Source: CAWIXB01 sp963839955
Lineage (GTDB): Bacteria > Actinomycetota > Actinomycetes > JACCUZ01
Direction of reading: 5' to 3'
Length of the DNA stretch: 64,000 nucleotides
Assembly (NCBI GenBank): GCA_963839955.1
Contig: CAWIXB010000001.1
Location: forward strand, 3,685,071 to 3,749,070
Positions within the stretch are counted from its first letter, which is position 1. Each line of letters begins with the position of its first letter. The translations under genes were made by a program, and so were the position numbers. Under the pieces are notes generated by a model. That model had not been told where the DNA came from. It did not search any database and saw only the letters and a program-made list of their open reading frames with translations. Positions 1 to 7,659 of the stretch are shown here, in pieces.

Positions 1-317
1 AGAGGCGCATTCGAGGGCGGCGCGGCGACAGTTGAGGCAGGACAGCCCTCATCGTGGGAACGCCAGTCACGCTGCACCTCCCTGTTTTCGCCTAGACCCT
101 GAATCTCGGATGTCTGGGCACTGACCTTGAGAGTCGGTCGGCGCTCAGGGCAGCGCCGCGCGGCCACCGGGGCGTCGGCCGAATCGGACCGAGGCAGTTG
201 GGGCGGTTTGTCCGACCTCACCCACCGGACGGGAGGCCAACGCCAACCGAACCAACACCGCCTAGCCGCCCCCGAGCCCCCCCGAGCCCCCGAGCCCCCA
301 AGCCCCACCCCTCGCAG
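1..317. other. No gene recognised at window start
   Basis: I see no convincing coding region here. The open frames are arginine- and proline-rich products of high GC on both strands, with no recognisable motif and no ribosome binding site. Around 271-308 there is a simple-sequence run of repeated GAGCCCCC units. The stretch lies downstream of the decayed gene at 400-1213 and abuts a palindromic repeat at 318. Confidence 0.5.
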
Positions 318-395
318 TTCGACCACGTTGGGTAGGCGCAGCAGTGCCTCAACAGGCGGAGCGGCCTGTTGCGGCAGTGCTGTGCCTGTTGCGGC
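318..395 (+). repeat. Dispersed hairpin repeat, copy A
   Basis: This is one of four copies in the window of a unit that starts TTCGACCACGTTRGGTAGGCG. It continues into a long inverted repeat whose inner arms are variants of GCAGTGCCTCAACAGG and its complement, and ends in GCCTGTTGCGG. Copy A is the most diverged: the stem carries two mismatches, and the conserved A of GTTAGG is G here. It lies at the 3' end of the decayed TPR gene, inverted relative to copy B at the other end of that gene. Confidence 0.85.
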
Positions 396-399
396 TGGG

Positions 400-1213
400 C
401 CTAGCCGAGCGAGGGCAGAGCCGCGTGCCGGCGGTGGGCGCGCGGCGAAGGTCGGCGGTCCAGGCGTACGCCGAGCAGCGCCCGGGCGGCGTCAACCGTC
501 CCTCCATCACCAGCGCGCACAGCAGGGTGTCCTCGACGACCTCGCGCTGAGCCAGGCTGCTCCGACCCGGTGCAGCGACGACGCCAGCGACCGCAGGCTC
601 TCGACGGCGTCGGACCAGCGCGACTCGATCACAGCGGCAGGCCCACCGCACAGCCGCGCCGCGACGTCGCGCAGGCACGAGTCCTGGCTCGCGTCCAGGT
701 GCGCCTGCAGCCTGCGTGCGTCGACGTCTCCCGCGGCGGTGCCCCAGGGCGGCGTGCATCGCCGTGAACGCGGTCTGCGGACGTTCGAGCAGGTCGACCT
801 CGACGGCGTCGAGCACCTCGCGCACCTCACGATCCGGAGACTGCCAGGCCCCCCTGACGTGGCAGCGCCAGAGCAACGAGGCCGAGTCGACGAGCGCCCG
901 CATTCCGAGAACCGCCGGCGGCGCCAGCTGCTGGGCGTACCGCACCCGCACGGCCGCGACGTCGCCCCAGGCCAGCTCGTGCAGGGCCGCATGCCACGAG
1001 AAGTGGGCGCGGTGCGATGCCCCGCCCGCCGAGCTCGATCCAGGGGCTGAGCCAGCCGAGCCCGGCGGCGTGCTCGCCGGTCTCGTAGAAGACGTGCGCG
1101 CGGGCGTGCGTTCGCGACCGTTCAACAAGACCTCTCCTATTGTCAGTTTTATCGGCCGAAAATATGCGGTCCTCGACCTCGATCACAAGCGCGCCACATC
1201 CCTTGGCGTACAT
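400..1213 (-). pseudogene. Decayed tetratricopeptide (TTC38-like) protein
   Basis: Pieces of one protein are spread over all three minus-strand frames. About 1213-1018 reads HARAHVFYETGEHAAGLGWL. About 1018-738 reads HFSWHAALHELAWGD, later DSASLLWRCHVRG and FTAMHAALG. About 738-560 reads ESRWSDAVESLRSLA, and about 560-420 reads AQREVVEDTLLCALVMEGR. Order and content match the C-terminal half of TTC38-type TPR proteins, where a WH-ALFHLE helix, an RLHLRG-like motif and a final SHAQRDV helix occur. At least three frameshifts are needed to join them, and the family's N-terminal half is absent upstream of 1213, where hairpin repeat copy B begins. I infer an old inactivated gene. The family call is from motif memory only. 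Confidence 0.6.
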
Positions 1214-1220
1214 GTCGCGA

Positions 1221-1303
1221 GCCGCAACAGGCGAGGCAGTGCCTCAACAGGTCGGCAGACCTGTTGAGGCACTGCTGCGCCTACCTAACGTGGTCGAATC
1301 CCC
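1221..1303 (-). repeat. Dispersed hairpin repeat, copy B
   Basis: This is the same unit as copy A in inverted orientation. The inner stem GGCAGTGCCTCAACAGG pairs perfectly with CCTGTTGAGGCACTGCC-type sequence around an 8-base loop. The flank TACCTAACGTGGTCGAA is intact. It sits between the truncated 5' end of the TPR pseudogene and the TPP riboswitch. Copies A and B therefore bracket the 0.9-kb gene remnant as inverted repeats. Confidence 0.9.
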
Positions 1304-1354
1304 GGGAGGCTGGGCCTTCCAGCTGCGTGCTAGCGTCAGGCGTTCCACAACAGC

Positions 1355-1447
<93 letters not shown>

Positions 1448-1565
1448 CACCAGGTGCGCAGCGCGTCCGTCGCCGACCAGGCACGAGTCTGGGCGGCTGA
1501 CCGGACGCGCGCGGCGTCCCCGGTGGCTCGCGGCACGACAGCTCCCGTCCGCCTCTGGACAGGAG

Positions 1566-2225
1566 ATGAGTGACTTGGCTATGCCAGTCGAAAAGGCCGG
1601 GCACGCCGACAACGAGCCGGCCGACACGGACACCACGTCCCCGACCGGTCTGCCGACTCGTTGGCGCACCGTCGACATCGTCGTCGCGTCGGCGATCGCG
1701 GTCGCCTTCGGTGTCGTGTTCTGGGCGTGGGGCCTGCTGTGGAACAGCATGCAGGCCGCGTTCGCCGGCTTCCCGCCGGCACAGGGATTCATGTACGGCG
1801 TGTGGCTGCTGCCCGGCGTCCTCGGCGCCCTGGTGATCCGCAAGCCCGGCGCGGCCCTGTACACCGAGCTCGTTGCCTCCATCGTGTCCGCGCTGCTGGG
1901 CACCGCCTGGGGCCTCTCGGTCGTCGCCTACGGCCTGGTCGAGGGCGCGGCTCCGGAGCTCGTCTTCGCCCTGCTCCTCTACCGGTCGTGGCGGCTGCCG
2001 ACGGTCGTCGTCGCGGGTGCGGTCGCCGGGGTGGCAGCCGCGCTGCTCGACCTGTCGTTCGCCTACACCGACTGGCCGGGCACCTGGCAGCTGACCTACG
2101 TGGCCGTGCTCGCCGCCAGCTCCGCTGTCATCGCCGGCGCAGGCGCCTGGGTGATCTCGCGCGCGCTGGCCCGCACCGGCGTCCTGGCGCCGTTCCCGGC
2201 CGGCCGCGAGCAGGCCGCCGTCTGA
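1566..2225 (+). CDS. ykoE: ECF transporter substrate-binding (S) protein YkoE
   Basis: Predicted membrane-embedded substrate-specificity subunit of an energy-coupling-factor importer for the thiamine precursor hydroxymethylpyrimidine or thiamine. The protein has 219 residues: a charged N-terminal tail of about 35 residues, then five or six hydrophobic segments, including TVDIVVASAIAVAFGVVFW and the family motif GFMYGVWLLPGVLGALV. The ATG at 1566 follows AGGAG closely. The gene lies directly downstream of a TPP riboswitch and overlaps the next gene, which encodes the tandem ATPase. The three genes form a complete YkoE-YkoD-YkoC cassette, so the substrate assignment rests on both riboswitch and family. 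The exact pyrimidine transported cannot be read from the sequence. Confidence 0.93.
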   Translation: MSDLAMPVEKAGHADNEPADTDTTSPTGLPTRWRTVDIVVASAIAVAFGVVFWAWGLLWNSMQAAFAGFPPAQGFMYGVWLLPGVLGALVIRKPGAALYTELVASIVSALLGTAWGLSVVAYGLVEGAAPELVFALLLYRSWRLPTVVVAGAVAGVAAALLDLSFAYTDWPGTWQLTYVAVLAASSAVIAGAGAWVISRALARTGVLAPFPAGREQAAV

Positions 2226-3700
2226 GCAAGGTCGCCACCACGGCCCCGGTCGCCGTCGACGCGCGCGGCTGGGGCTGGCGTCACGGCGGCCGCCGCGCGT
2301 GGTCGTCGCGCGGGCTCGACCTGCAGGTGGCACCCGGCGAGCGGGTGCTGCTGCTCGGCCCGTCCGGCGCGGGCAAGAGCACACTGCTCGCCGGGCTCGC
2401 CGGCCTGCTCGACGTGAGCGACGCGGGTGAGCAGGAGGGCACGCTGTACCTCGACGGCGTGCCCGCCCGCCGCGCGCGGGCCCGCGCCGGGTTGGTCATG
2501 CAGGACCCCGAGTCCGCCCTCGTCATGGGCCGCGCCGGTGACGACGTGGCGTTCGGGCTGGAGAACCGCGCCGTCCCCGCGGCCGACATCTGGCCGCGGG
2601 TCGACGAGGCGTTGGCGGCGGTGCGGTTCCCCTATGGTCGCGACCGGCACACCGCGGCACTCTCCGGAGGTGAGCAGCAGCGCCTCGCGATCGCCGGGAT
2701 CCTGGCGCTGCGCCCGGGACTCCTGCTGCTCGACGAGCCGACGGCGAACCTCGACCCCGATGGCGCGGCGCTGGTCCGAGCCGTGCTGCGCGACGTCCTC
2801 GATGCGACCGGCGCAACCGCGGTGCTGGTCGAGCACCGGGTCGCCGATTTCGTCGACCTCGTCGACCGCGCGGTGGTGCTCGAGCCCGGCGGCGGAGTGC
2901 TCGCCGACGGCACACCTGAGGAGGTCTTCGGCCGGCACGGCGAGTCCCTGGCGGCACGAGGTGTCTGGGTGCCGGGCCGCAGCCCCGACGTACGCCGGCG
3001 GGCTGTCGCCCCGGCCGGGAGCCCCCGGATGACCGCGGAACAGGCAGCCTTCCGCTACCCGGCGGCCACGACGGCGGCACTGCCCCCGACCGACGCGATT
3101 CTCTGCGCCGGTCGCGCCGTCGCCGTCACCGGTCCCAACGGCTGCGGGAAGTCCACCCTCGCACTGCTGCTCGCCGGATTGCTCCGCCCGTCGCCGGGGT
3201 CGGTGCGCGCCGCCTCGGACCTGGCGCCGGACGCGGCCGGCCGCGACCCGTCGCGCTGGCGGGCCCGCGACCTGGTCCGCGCGGTCGGCACCGTGTTCCA
3301 GGACCCGGAGCACCAGTTCGTGACCACCTCGGTGCAGGCCGAGCTCGCCCTGGGGCCGCGCCGCGCAGGGGCGTCCACGGCGGAGGCGCTGGCCCGCGCC
3401 GCCGACCTGATGACCAGGCTGCGACTCGACGGTCTGGCGGCGGCCAACCCCTTCACCCTGTCCGGAGGCGAGAAGCGCCGGCTGTCAGTGGCCACCGCCC
3501 TGGCGACCGCCCCGGAGGTCGTGGTGGCCGACGAGCCGACGTACGGCCAGGACTCCCGCACCTGGGCCGAGCTCGCCCATCTGCTCGCCGACCTGCGCGA
3601 CGAGGGATGCGCGCTCGCGCTCATCACCCACGACCGCGCGCTCGTCGACGCCGTCGCCGACACCCGCCTCGACCTCACCACCGCGAGCGCTGCCCGGTGA
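2222..3700 (+). CDS. ykoD: ECF transporter tandem ATPase YkoD
   Basis: Cytoplasmic energy-coupling ATPase made of two fused ABC domains in one chain of about 492 residues. Domain 1 has Walker A GPSGAGKST (about 46-54), signature LSGGEQQR and Walker B LLLLDEPTANLD. Domain 2 has Walker A GPNGCGKST (about 304-312), signature LSGGEKRR and Walker B VVVADEPTYGQD. It drives uptake through YkoE and YkoC. The start is unusual. No ATG, GTG or TTG is available in frame near the expected N-terminus, but a CTG at 2222 overlaps the upstream stop as CTGA, which suggests reinitiation at CTG. The next in-frame GTG (about 2327) would cut into the first strand of domain 1. The product is certain; the start is inferred. 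Confidence 0.93.
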   Translation: MSKVATTAPVAVDARGWGWRHGGRRAWSSRGLDLQVAPGERVLLLGPSGAGKSTLLAGLAGLLDVSDAGEQEGTLYLDGVPARRARARAGLVMQDPESALVMGRAGDDVAFGLENRAVPAADIWPRVDEALAAVRFPYGRDRHTAALSGGEQQRLAIAGILALRPGLLLLDEPTANLDPDGAALVRAVLRDVLDATGATAVLVEHRVADFVDLVDRAVVLEPGGGVLADGTPEEVFGRHGESLAARGVWVPGRSPDVRRRAVAPAGSPRMTAEQAAFRYPAATTAALPPTDAILCAGRAVAVTGPNGCGKSTLALLLAGLLRPSPGSVRAASDLAPDAAGRDPSRWRARDLVRAVGTVFQDPEHQFVTTSVQAELALGPRRAGASTAEALARAADLMTRLRLDGLAAANPFTLSGGEKRRLSVATALATAPEVVVADEPTYGQDSRTWAELAHLLADLRDEGCALALITHDRALVDAVADTRLDLTTASAAR

Positions 3701-4497
3701 GCATCCTTGCGCCCCTCGCGCCCGACCCCGACGCCCCCCTGAGCCGGCGCAACCCGGTCGCCAAGCTGGCCGCCGCCGGCATCATCCTGGTCGGCCTGCT
3801 CGTCACCCTCGACCCCGTGACGCCGGCGTTGCTGCTCGGTCTCGAGCTCGCCGTCCTGCCGTTCACCGGTGTCCGCCTCGGGACACTGACGCGCCGGTGC
3901 TGGCCGCTGCTCGTCGGCGTCGCGGGGGTCAGCCTCACCAACCTGCTGGTCGTCGACGGCGGGCGCGTGCTGGTGGAGATCGGTCCGCTCGACATCACCT
4001 CGGACGCGGTCACCTCGGCGCTCTCCATCGCACTGCGCCTGCTGGCGATCACGCTCCCCGGCATCCTGGTGCTGGCCAGCACCGACCCGATGGACCTCGC
4101 CGACGCGCTCGTGCAGCGCTGGCACGTGCCGCCGCGGTTCGCCTACGGCGCGCTGGCCGCGCTGCGGCTGCTGCCCCTGCTCTCCGCCGACTGGCACTCG
4201 ATGGCCCGGGCGCGGCGGGCGCGCGGCATCGACGCGGGTCACTCGCCCGTGGCGGCGGTGCGATTGTTCGCCTCGCTGGTGTTCGGGGTGCTCGTGGCGG
4301 CGATCCGCCGCGGTGTGCGGCTGGCGACGGCGATGGAGGCCCGCGGGTTCGACACCGGTGAGCAGCGCAGCGTGGCCCGGCCGCAGCCGTTGCAGCCAGC
4401 CGACTGGGCGCTGATCGCCGCGGCGCTCGCGGCGGTCCTGGCCGCCACCGCCGTGTCGGTGGCCGTCGGGAGCTGGCGACTGCCCTTCAGCAGCTAG
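3697..4497 (+). CDS. ykoC: ECF transporter transmembrane (T) protein YkoC
   Basis: Membrane coupling component (EcfT family), 266 residues, that links the ATPase domains to YkoE. It has five to six hydrophobic segments and the two characteristic cytoplasmic coupling motifs ARRARGID (about residue 170) and AMEARGFD (about residue 214), the Ala-Arg-Gly signatures of T-components. The GTG start at 3697 overlaps the ykoD stop as GTGA, so translation is coupled. This completes the riboswitch-controlled transporter operon. The stop codon lies within a CTAG that also carries the stop of the convergent DUF2236 gene. Confidence 0.93.
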   Translation: MSILAPLAPDPDAPLSRRNPVAKLAAAGIILVGLLVTLDPVTPALLLGLELAVLPFTGVRLGTLTRRCWPLLVGVAGVSLTNLLVVDGGRVLVEIGPLDITSDAVTSALSIALRLLAITLPGILVLASTDPMDLADALVQRWHVPPRFAYGALAALRLLPLLSADWHSMARARRARGIDAGHSPVAAVRLFASLVFGVLVAAIRRGVRLATAMEARGFDTGEQRSVARPQPLQPADWALIAAALAAVLAATAVSVAVGSWRLPFSS

Positions 4498-5390
4498 GAC
4501 GCCGCGCGACTCGCCGCCGCAGTCCCCGTACGCCGCTCGGCTGCCGCCGCAGCCGGACTGCGACCCAGCAGCGCCGCGAGTAGCAGTGACGTGGCCCGGC
4601 CCACCAGCCGGGCCGGGACGGCCGGCAACAACGGCCGCGCCGCGAGCAGGTCGCGCAGGTCCGAGGGCAGCGTGGCCGCCGCAGCGGCAGCGATCACCCG
4701 GTAGGGCGCCCGGATGTGCAACGGGAACGGCGGGTCCAGAAGGAAGCGGTGAGCGTTCGCGGTCGTCGCGGTGCGCGCAAGCTGGGGCCGGTAATGGCCG
4801 TAGGAAGCCCGCAAGTCGGCGACGCTGTGCGGCACGTGAGCGGCCCCCAGGTACTCGCCCACCCTGGCGGTCTCGTCGAGATAGCGGTCACCGTCGAAGA
4901 CCGTGGTGCCGTAGCGGCGCACGGCCTCGGCGAGCGAGTCGACCAGGGCGAGATGGACCCAGCCGAGCAGCTCGGGGTCCGCCGCGTCGTACGGCTCACC
5001 CGTCTCCGTCGTTCCGCGGACCGGCTCGTGCGCCCGGCGCACTCGTTGGCACGCCTGCTCGGCCTGCTCTGACGTGCCGAACGTCGTTACGGTGACGAAG
5101 GCGGCGGTGCGCTGGAGGCGTGACTCGGGGTCCTCGCGGTAGGCCGAGTGCTGCTCGAAGCCCGCCAGCACGGTGGGGTGCATCGCCTGGACGAGCAGCG
5201 CGCGGACCGCACCGACGAGGGTGGCCGCGTCGGCGTTCACCCGCCAGGTGGTCGAGCCGGGCCCGAACCAGCCCGCGTCCCCCGGCTCGTCGATCGCCCG
5301 CAGCCAGGGCGCCCCGGCGTCCGGGTGCCCGGTGAGCAGGGTGCGGACGGCGGCGCGCGGTGATCCGACGGGCAGCGCGAGTCCGGCCAT
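4494..5390 (-). CDS. DUF2236 (MpaB-like oxygenase) family protein
   Basis: A 298-residue protein with the DUF2236/MpaB signatures: WRVNADAATLVGAVRALLVQ followed by the His-containing MHPTVLAGFEQHS, then LGWVHLALVDS with a second conserved His and AHVPHSVADL. Characterised relatives are haem-dependent latex-clearing or MpaB oxygenases, so a redox role on a hydrophobic substrate is possible, but the substrate is unknown. The ATG at 5390 was chosen because a strong purine-rich site (GGGGAAGGGGG) precedes it; the frame stays open upstream without conserved content. The C-terminus is alanine/arginine-rich and may be disordered. It is monocistronic and convergent with ykoC, sharing a CTAG at the stops. 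Confidence 0.85.
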   Translation of the reverse strand: MAGLALPVGSPRAAVRTLLTGHPDAGAPWLRAIDEPGDAGWFGPGSTTWRVNADAATLVGAVRALLVQAMHPTVLAGFEQHSAYREDPESRLQRTAAFVTVTTFGTSEQAEQACQRVRRAHEPVRGTTETGEPYDAADPELLGWVHLALVDSLAEAVRRYGTTVFDGDRYLDETARVGEYLGAAHVPHSVADLRASYGHYRPQLARTATTANAHRFLLDPPFPLHIRAPYRVIAAAAAATLPSDLRDLLAARPLLPAVPARLVGRATSLLLAALLGRSPAAAAAERRTGTAAASRAAS

Positions 5391-5534
5391 GCCGACCCCC
5401 TTCCCCAAGCGACGCGCGGATCCCCCCATTCCCGCGACAAGTGTGCCTCCAGTCGCCCACAAGTCGGCGGCAGCACGGTGTATCCGAGCCGGAGCCCGCC
5501 GCATCCACGAAGTAGCACCCGACAAGCCCCCTGG

Positions 5535-5614
5535 TTGCCGGCTCCGCCGGCAGCCCCTGATTGCCGGCTCCGCCGGCAGCCGATGCCGGCTCCTGATTGC
5601 CGGCTCCGCCGGCG
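5535..5614. repeat. Short tandem GC-hairpin repeats
   Basis: Three near-identical copies of TTGCCGGCTCCGCCGGCAG occur at 5535, 5561 and 5597, with a partial copy around 5582. Each is a small palindrome, GCCGGC-tcc-GCCGGC. They fill the divergent intergenic space between the DUF2236 and YceI genes, ending about 25 bases before the YceI start. They could be an expanded operator, a repeat of the type that grows by slippage, or a DNA structural element. Nothing in the sequence decides this. Confidence 0.8.
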
Positions 5615-5639
5615 ACACGCACCACCGAGAGGGAACGAC

Positions 5640-6188
5640 ATGACCGCCACGCTCACCCGAAGCCGCGACCTCGCCCTGCCGCAGGCCGGCACCTGGGCGA
5701 TCGACCCCGCGCGGGCGCGGGTCTCCTTCTCCGGCCGTACGTCGTTCCTGACGCCGACGATGAGCGCCCGGTTCACCGACGTGAGCGGCCGCATCAACGT
5801 CGGCCACGAGGCCGAGTCGGGCGAGATCGACGTCGAGGTCGGCGTCGACTCGGTGACGACCGGCACCCGGGCGTACGACGAGCTCATCTCGTCCTTCGAC
5901 CCGTTCGACGCGAGCCGCTTCCCCGTCGCGACCTACCGGAGCACGTCGATCACCTGGTCGGGGTCAGAGGCGCTGGTCGAGGGTGCGCTGACACTGCGTG
6001 GTGTACGGTGCTCGGTCGCGCTCACCGCGGCGTACGCCGTGAGCCGCGACGACCGGATGCTGATCCGCGGTGGCGCCACCATCGACCGCGAGGCGTTCGG
6101 GGTGCGCTTCGAGATCCCCGGGCTCGGCCGGATCGTGCCGCGCGCCATGCGCCTCGAGATCGACGTCGACGCCACCTGGCTCGGCTGA
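5640..6188 (+). CDS. YceI family lipid-binding protein
   Basis: A 182-residue protein of the YceI lipocalin-like fold: GTWAIDPARARVSFSGR at the N-terminus (family pattern W-x-hD-x-x-H/R-S-x-h-x-F), GEIDVEVGVDSVTTG, then FDPFDASRFPVATYRS (family pattern hF-D-x-x-x-aP-x-hxF-x-S) and TLRGV. Family members bind isoprenoid or other amphiphilic lipids. No signal peptide is seen, so it is probably cytoplasmic, as in many actinobacterial members. The ATG at 5640 follows GAGGGAACGAC. It stands alone, with short hairpin repeats in the region upstream. Confidence 0.9.
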   Translation: MTATLTRSRDLALPQAGTWAIDPARARVSFSGRTSFLTPTMSARFTDVSGRINVGHEAESGEIDVEVGVDSVTTGTRAYDELISSFDPFDASRFPVATYRSTSITWSGSEALVEGALTLRGVRCSVALTAAYAVSRDDRMLIRGGATIDREAFGVRFEIPGLGRIVPRAMRLEIDVDATWLG

Positions 6189-6193
6189 GTCGG

Positions 6194-6826
6194 TCAGGCG
6201 TTCATCCGCGACATCGCGAGCGTGACCAGCGTGATCAGTGCCTGCTTGGTCGCCTGTCGTGAGCGCGCGTCGGTGTAGAGGACGGGCACCTCGGCGCGGA
6301 TGGCGAGCGCCTCGCGCACCTCTTCGAGTGAGTGCCTGGCCACGCCGTCGAAGCAGTTAACCGCGACCACGAACGGGATCTGGCGGGACTCGAAGTAGTC
6401 CACGGCGCCGAAGCACGCCTCGAGGCGACTCGTGTCGACCAGCACGACGGCGCCGATCGCCCCGCGCACCAGGTCGTCCCACATGAAGTGGAAGCGGTCC
6501 TGGCCGGGGGTACCGAACAGGTAGAGCCACAGGTCGCCCGGCAGCGCGATGCGACCGAAGTCCATCGCGACCGTCGTGCTGGTCTTACGATCGGCCACGT
6601 CCCCCGCGTCGTCGACACCGAGGCTGTGCTCGGTCATTGCCGCCTCGGTCGAGAGCGGCTCGATGTCGGAGATGGAGCCGATGAAGGTCGTCTTACCGAC
6701 GGAGAAGCCGCCCGCGATGACGATCTTGACGGTGATGGGCGCAGCATGCTCCGCGACGTCCTCCGGCGGCTGCGGCACGGTGGACGTGTCGACCTGCGCC
6801 GCCACGTCAGAGCGAGGAAATGCCAT
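6194..6826 (-). CDS. cvnD: Conservon GTPase-like ATP/GTP-binding protein CvnD
   Basis: A 210-residue Ras/MglA-like small nucleotide-binding protein, the last member of the conservon operon. The P-loop GGFSVGKTT lies near residues 35-43, the switch/Walker B region reads YLFGTPGQDRFHFMWDDL, and the base-recognition stretch reads AVNCFDG (NCFD in place of NKxD). By analogy with Streptomyces Cvn9 it would cycle at the membrane with the CvnA kinase-like protein and CvnB. The ATG at 6826 is preferred over a GTG at 6835 because GGAGAG lies 8 bases upstream of it. It overlaps cvnC by 20 bases, so translation is coupled. Confidence 0.92.
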   Translation of the reverse strand: MAFPRSDVAAQVDTSTVPQPPEDVAEHAAPITVKIVIAGGFSVGKTTFIGSISDIEPLSTEAAMTEHSLGVDDAGDVADRKTSTTVAMDFGRIALPGDLWLYLFGTPGQDRFHFMWDDLVRGAIGAVVLVDTSRLEACFGAVDYFESRQIPFVVAVNCFDGVARHSLEEVREALAIRAEVPVLYTDARSRQATKQALITLVTLAMSRMNA

Positions 6827-7172
6827 CGAGAACACTCTCCAGAACCTCGAGGTTGTCTGCGGGTGACACAGAGTCGGACGACGCGCCGTGCACGACGACC
6901 AGCCGTTCGTCGGCCAGGTCGCCGACCAGGACGCGGATCACGCCAATCGGAAGGGACAGGTGGGCCGAGAGCTCGACGACCGAGAGGACCTTGTCGCGGA
7001 CGAGCGCCACGATGCGGCCCCGCTCCGGTGCGCCGACGGCGAGCGTGGGAGCACCCACGGCTCGGACCAGCGCCTCGAGAGGGAGGTAGCCGCGTCTCGC
7101 GGTGGTACGTCCCCGGGTGAGGGTGTACGGCCGGACCAGCCGATCACCCCGCTCCAGGTCGTCCTCGGACAC
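6807..7172 (-). CDS. cvnC: Conservon DUF742 protein CvnC
   Basis: A 121-residue DUF742 protein. Family hallmarks are the N-terminal RLVRPYTLTRGRT motif and the winged-helix-like C-terminal half with LSLPIGVIRVLVGDLADERLV. CvnC proteins sit between the roadblock and GTPase genes of conservons and are thought to be part of the membrane-associated signalling complex; the biochemical role is poorly defined. It lies 8 bases downstream of cvnB and overlaps cvnD. Confidence 0.93.
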   Translation of the reverse strand: MSEDDLERGDRLVRPYTLTRGRTTARRGYLPLEALVRAVGAPTLAVGAPERGRIVALVRDKVLSVVELSAHLSLPIGVIRVLVGDLADERLVVVHGASSDSVSPADNLEVLESVLDGISSL

Positions 7173-7180
7173 GTCGAGTC

Positions 7181-7636
7181 CTAGCCCTGCACGCCGGCGA
7201 ACTGACCGGCCTCGCCGAGCGGCAGCCGGGCACGCATCTCACTGACCAGCTGCGGGGTCAACGTCGCTTCGGTGCGCGTGACGAGCAGGGTCATCTCGTA
7301 GCCGACCATCCCGACGTCACAGGCACCCTCGGCGACGACCGCGAGCACGGACCCGTCGCTGATGCTGGTGACGAACAGGAACAGGTCATCCATCTCGACG
7401 ATGGCCTGGCGGACCTCGCCCGCGTTCAGCTGTCGCGCGGCGCCGCGCGTCAGGCTGGACATGCCCGAGACGATCGCCGCGAGCTGGTCGCCGCTGGTGC
7501 GGTCGAGCTCGTCGGACATGGTCATCAGTAGGCCGTCGGCGGACACCACGAGGGTATGCCGCACGCCCGGCACGTTCTTGACGAAGTTGGCGAGCAACCA
7601 GCTGAAGCTGGCCGCCTCACTACTGAGAATGGTCAC
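7181..7636 (-). CDS. cvnB: Roadblock/LC7 protein CvnB
   Basis: A 151-residue roadblock/LC7 protein, the MglB-like partner and likely GTPase-activating or scaffold subunit for CvnD. Family patterns include FSWLLANFVKNVPGVRHTLV, SADGLLMTMSDELDR and AAIVSGMSSLTRGAARQ. It starts 23 bases after the cvnA stop and is followed closely by cvnC, in the invariant conservon gene order A-B-C-D. Confidence 0.95.
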   Translation of the reverse strand: MTILSSEAASFSWLLANFVKNVPGVRHTLVVSADGLLMTMSDELDRTSGDQLAAIVSGMSSLTRGAARQLNAGEVRQAIVEMDDLFLFVTSISDGSVLAVVAEGACDVGMVGYEMTLLVTRTEATLTPQLVSEMRARLPLGEAGQFAGVQG

Positions 7637-7659
7637 GTCGGTTTCCTCCGGCTCGCGGA

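Noticed and set aside
1661..2221. Long open frame upstream of ykoD in the same frame, suggesting a longer ATPase.
   Set aside because: It overlaps ykoE entirely and is Arg/Gly/Pro-rich without motifs, a shadow of high GC. Only the part after 2222 resembles an ABC ATPase.
5408..5807. N-terminal extension of the DUF2236 protein reading through the tandem palindromes.
   Set aside because: The extension is low-complexity, overlaps the divergent YceI gene, and a strong ribosome binding site marks the internal ATG at 5390.
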